This document shows positions 62,290 to 64,000 of a stretch of 64,000 bases of DNA, one piece after another. Each line of letters opens with the position of its first letter. Position 1 is the first letter of the stretch. The translations under genes and the position numbers were made by a program. The notes beneath the pieces are model-generated. The model ran no database searches and was not told where the DNA came from. It saw only the letters and a list, made by a program, of their open reading frames with translations. The stretch is from Sinohyriopsis cumingii (Eukaryota > Mollusca > Bivalvia > Unionida > Unionidae). Where the stretch lies: NCBI GenBank assembly GCA_028554795.2, contig CM068828.1, forward strand, positions 11,428,314-11,492,313, written 5' to 3'.

Positions 62290-63330
62290 TGTACAAGAAG
62301 TGAATATTTTATCGCCACGCCAGGAAAGGACACGAACACTTTAAGCAAGTCGTTGTGCCAAAGGAGAGGCGAGGTGAAGTGTTGAAACTCACGCATGAAA
62401 GTCTCATGGGACGACACATGGGAATTGCCGAGATGTTAAGCGGTTCTTTCTCTCCTATGACAAGTGTCAGAGAATGGCACCGAAAACGGATCATCGACCC
62501 CGTCGCTTTGAGGAGCACACCCCTTATCGATGAACCATTTCGACGCGTCGCGATGGATTTGATCTGACCGATAAAACCCTAGTCGTCGCAAGGAAATCGG
62601 TATATTTTAACGGTCGTAGATTATGATACACACTATCCAGATGCTGTAGCGTTGCGTAATATTGACTCGAAAACCGTCGCTGAAGCGCTGTTTGGGATTT
62701 GGTCAAGAGTCGGAGTACCCGCCGATATCCTGACCGATCAAGGGACACAATTCATGAGTCGTGAACCGACTAATGTCGAATAAGTATCTCACGACTACAC
62801 CGTATCACCCCCAATGTAACGGACTGGTCGAGCGGTTTAACGGGACTCTGATAAACACGCTTAAGAAGCTATGTGAAGGCCGTCCCAAAAGATTGAGATC
62901 GGTACATTCCTGTCATGCTTTTCGCATATCGTGAAGTACCACAAGCGAGTTTAGGGTTTTCTCCCTTTGAATTCTTGTATGGGAGGACCGTACGTGGTCC
63001 CATCGCCGTACAGAGACAGCTGTGGACGGACGATCACGCTGTCGAAGAGGTGCGAACTACCTATCAGTACGTCGTGGATTTGCGAAACAAACAGGAAGAA
63101 GTTTGTTCCCTCGCGCAGGAGAACCTCAAGCGAGCGAAGTCGTGGCAGGCGAAAGATTATTACAAGCGCGCGAAACCACGCCTGTATGAAATAGGGGACA
63201 AGGACACAACAAGCTGAAAGTTTCTTGGAGGGGGCCTTACGTCGTAACCAGGAAGGTCGGTGGTCAAACCTATCAGATACGGCTACCGACTTAGGAGAAG
63301 CTGTGCCATGCTAATCTCCTTAACAGATAT
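62290..63330 (+). pseudogene. Integrase of the gypsy-type element
   Basis: Zinc-binding H2C2 region remnant (LTHESLMGRHMGI near 62388; the two Cys are lost by deletion). Core: RVAMDLI, DYDTHYPDAVAL near 62625 (Asp), ADILTDQGTQFMS near 62723 (Asp) and YHPQCNGLVERFNGTL near 62805 (Glu). Then MLFAYREVPQASLGFSPFEF and RGPYVVTRKVG. Shifts or stops lie near 62567, 62780, 62890 and 63217. Confidence 0.82.
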
Positions 63331-63479
63331 CGAGAAGGAGAGACCGTCAGCGATTTTGTCGTCGCCACGATCGTCAAGGAGGACGCCAAAGGCGATATGG
63401 AAGGTGCGAACACTGTTCTTTGCTGTCCATTAACGAGGGCTGAGACACCCTCGGACCCCATGTTGACTGCGTAGCAGCG

Positions 63480-64000
63480 GGAAGGGATAGAGACTTTGCT
63501 GGCAAGGTATTCCGATTTGCTTACGGAAATACCCGGGAGAACGTCACTTGTCGAGTTCGGGTTAAAGCTGGTGGACGACCTGCCAGTACAGCGGAAACCC
63601 TACTTTTTTCCCCAGGCGAAACGACAAGTTGTAAAAGAAGAGATCGAGCAGATGATTATTCTGGGAGTAATCGAGCCCGCCGATTCTCCGTACAGCTCTC
63701 CTGTAGTCTTAGTGCAGAAGAAGGATGGCACACATCGGCACACATCGGTTTTGTGTAGACTGCCGGAAGCTGAATCAGGTGGTGAAATTTCAAGTCGAAA
63801 TGCTACCTGACCCAGAACATATTTTCGCTACTGTCTCGAAAGCGAAATATTTTTTGAAGTTGGATTTGTCCAAGGACTATTGGCAAAGTCCTGTAAGGGA
63901 GGAGGATAGGGCAAAGCTCGCTTTTGCTACTTCCGATGGGACCTACCAATATTCTTTGTGAGTAAGCACGTCGTCGTTGTGCATATTCTCTAATTGGTCA
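63480..64000 (+). pseudogene. Reverse transcriptase, 5' part
   Basis: LLARYSDLLTEIPGRT, then VVKEEIEQMIILGVIEPADS, SPVVLVQKKDG, FCVDCRKLN and YFLKLDLSKDYWQ (motif A Asp near 63863). One shift near 63740. The window ends before the YxDD motif. Confidence 0.85.

Larger units (their letters stand above)
60710..64000 (+). mobile_element. Ty3/gypsy LTR retrotransposon with Gmr1-type pol order
   Basis: Gag, protease, integrase and then reverse transcriptase run rightward and off the window. Integrase before RT is the copia-like order known for the Gmr1 group of Ty3/gypsy elements. Many small frameshifts mean this copy is inactive. Confidence 0.8.

Overview
The window looks like repeat-rich nuclear DNA of an invertebrate animal, most likely a marine mollusc. 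This is inferred from AT-rich gene-poor flanks, many microsatellites, a mollusc-type tRNA-derived SINE, non-LTR and LTR retrotransposons, DNA transposons, and three integrated virus-like elements. No clear host gene was recognised.

Layout. 1-3.2 kb: decayed RT plus RNase H non-LTR retrotransposon. 3.2-7.05 kb: minisatellites, microsatellites and fragments related to a canonical Maverick. 7055-25737: element 1, a Polinton-like provirus (about 16.3 kb plus a 2.4-kb DNA transposon inserted in its ATPase gene). 25.7-34.5 kb: gene-free flank with repeats and a SINE. 34535-50983: element 2, a diverged and more decayed relative of element 1. 50984-57.4 kb: a canonical Maverick/adintovirus-like element (element 3) with protein-primed PolB, zinc-knuckle, BIR and packaging-ATPase genes. 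Element 2 sits inside one of its genes, whose 3' end lies at 34.44-34.53 kb. 57.4-58.3 kb: another LINE tail. 59271-59620: hAT-type MITE. 60.7 kb to the end: a Ty3/gypsy element whose integrase precedes its reverse transcriptase (Gmr1-type order).

Elements 1 and 2 share one plan. TIRs carry AGCAGCAGAGAG ends and give apparent 5-bp target duplications. A rightward structural block holds a coiled-coil protein, a small basic hydrophobic protein, a major capsid protein, an alanine-rich core-like peptide, an adenain-like protease, a phage-tail-like fibre, a two-TM protein and a penton-like protein. A central noncoding block has repeats and a large hairpin. Next come an HNH endonuclease and a small zinc protein. 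Then a 1093-residue protein combines a divergent PolB-like palm with an SF1 (Pif1/RecD-like) helicase. The right end has a retrovirus-type integrase, a zinc-ribbon/phospholipase A2 pair and an A32/FtsK-like packaging ATPase. Capsid, penton, protease and ATPase would form and fill a particle, PLA2 and fibre would act in entry, polymerase-helicase in replication and integrase in insertion.

The strongest leads are the polymerase-helicase fusion replacing the usual protein-primed PolB; frame breaks at A-runs at the same domain junctions in both copies; a central hairpin conserved in shape but not sequence; AATAAA signals overlapping start codons; and histone-type 3' stem-loops on element 3 genes. 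All family names come from reading motifs by eye; no database search was run.
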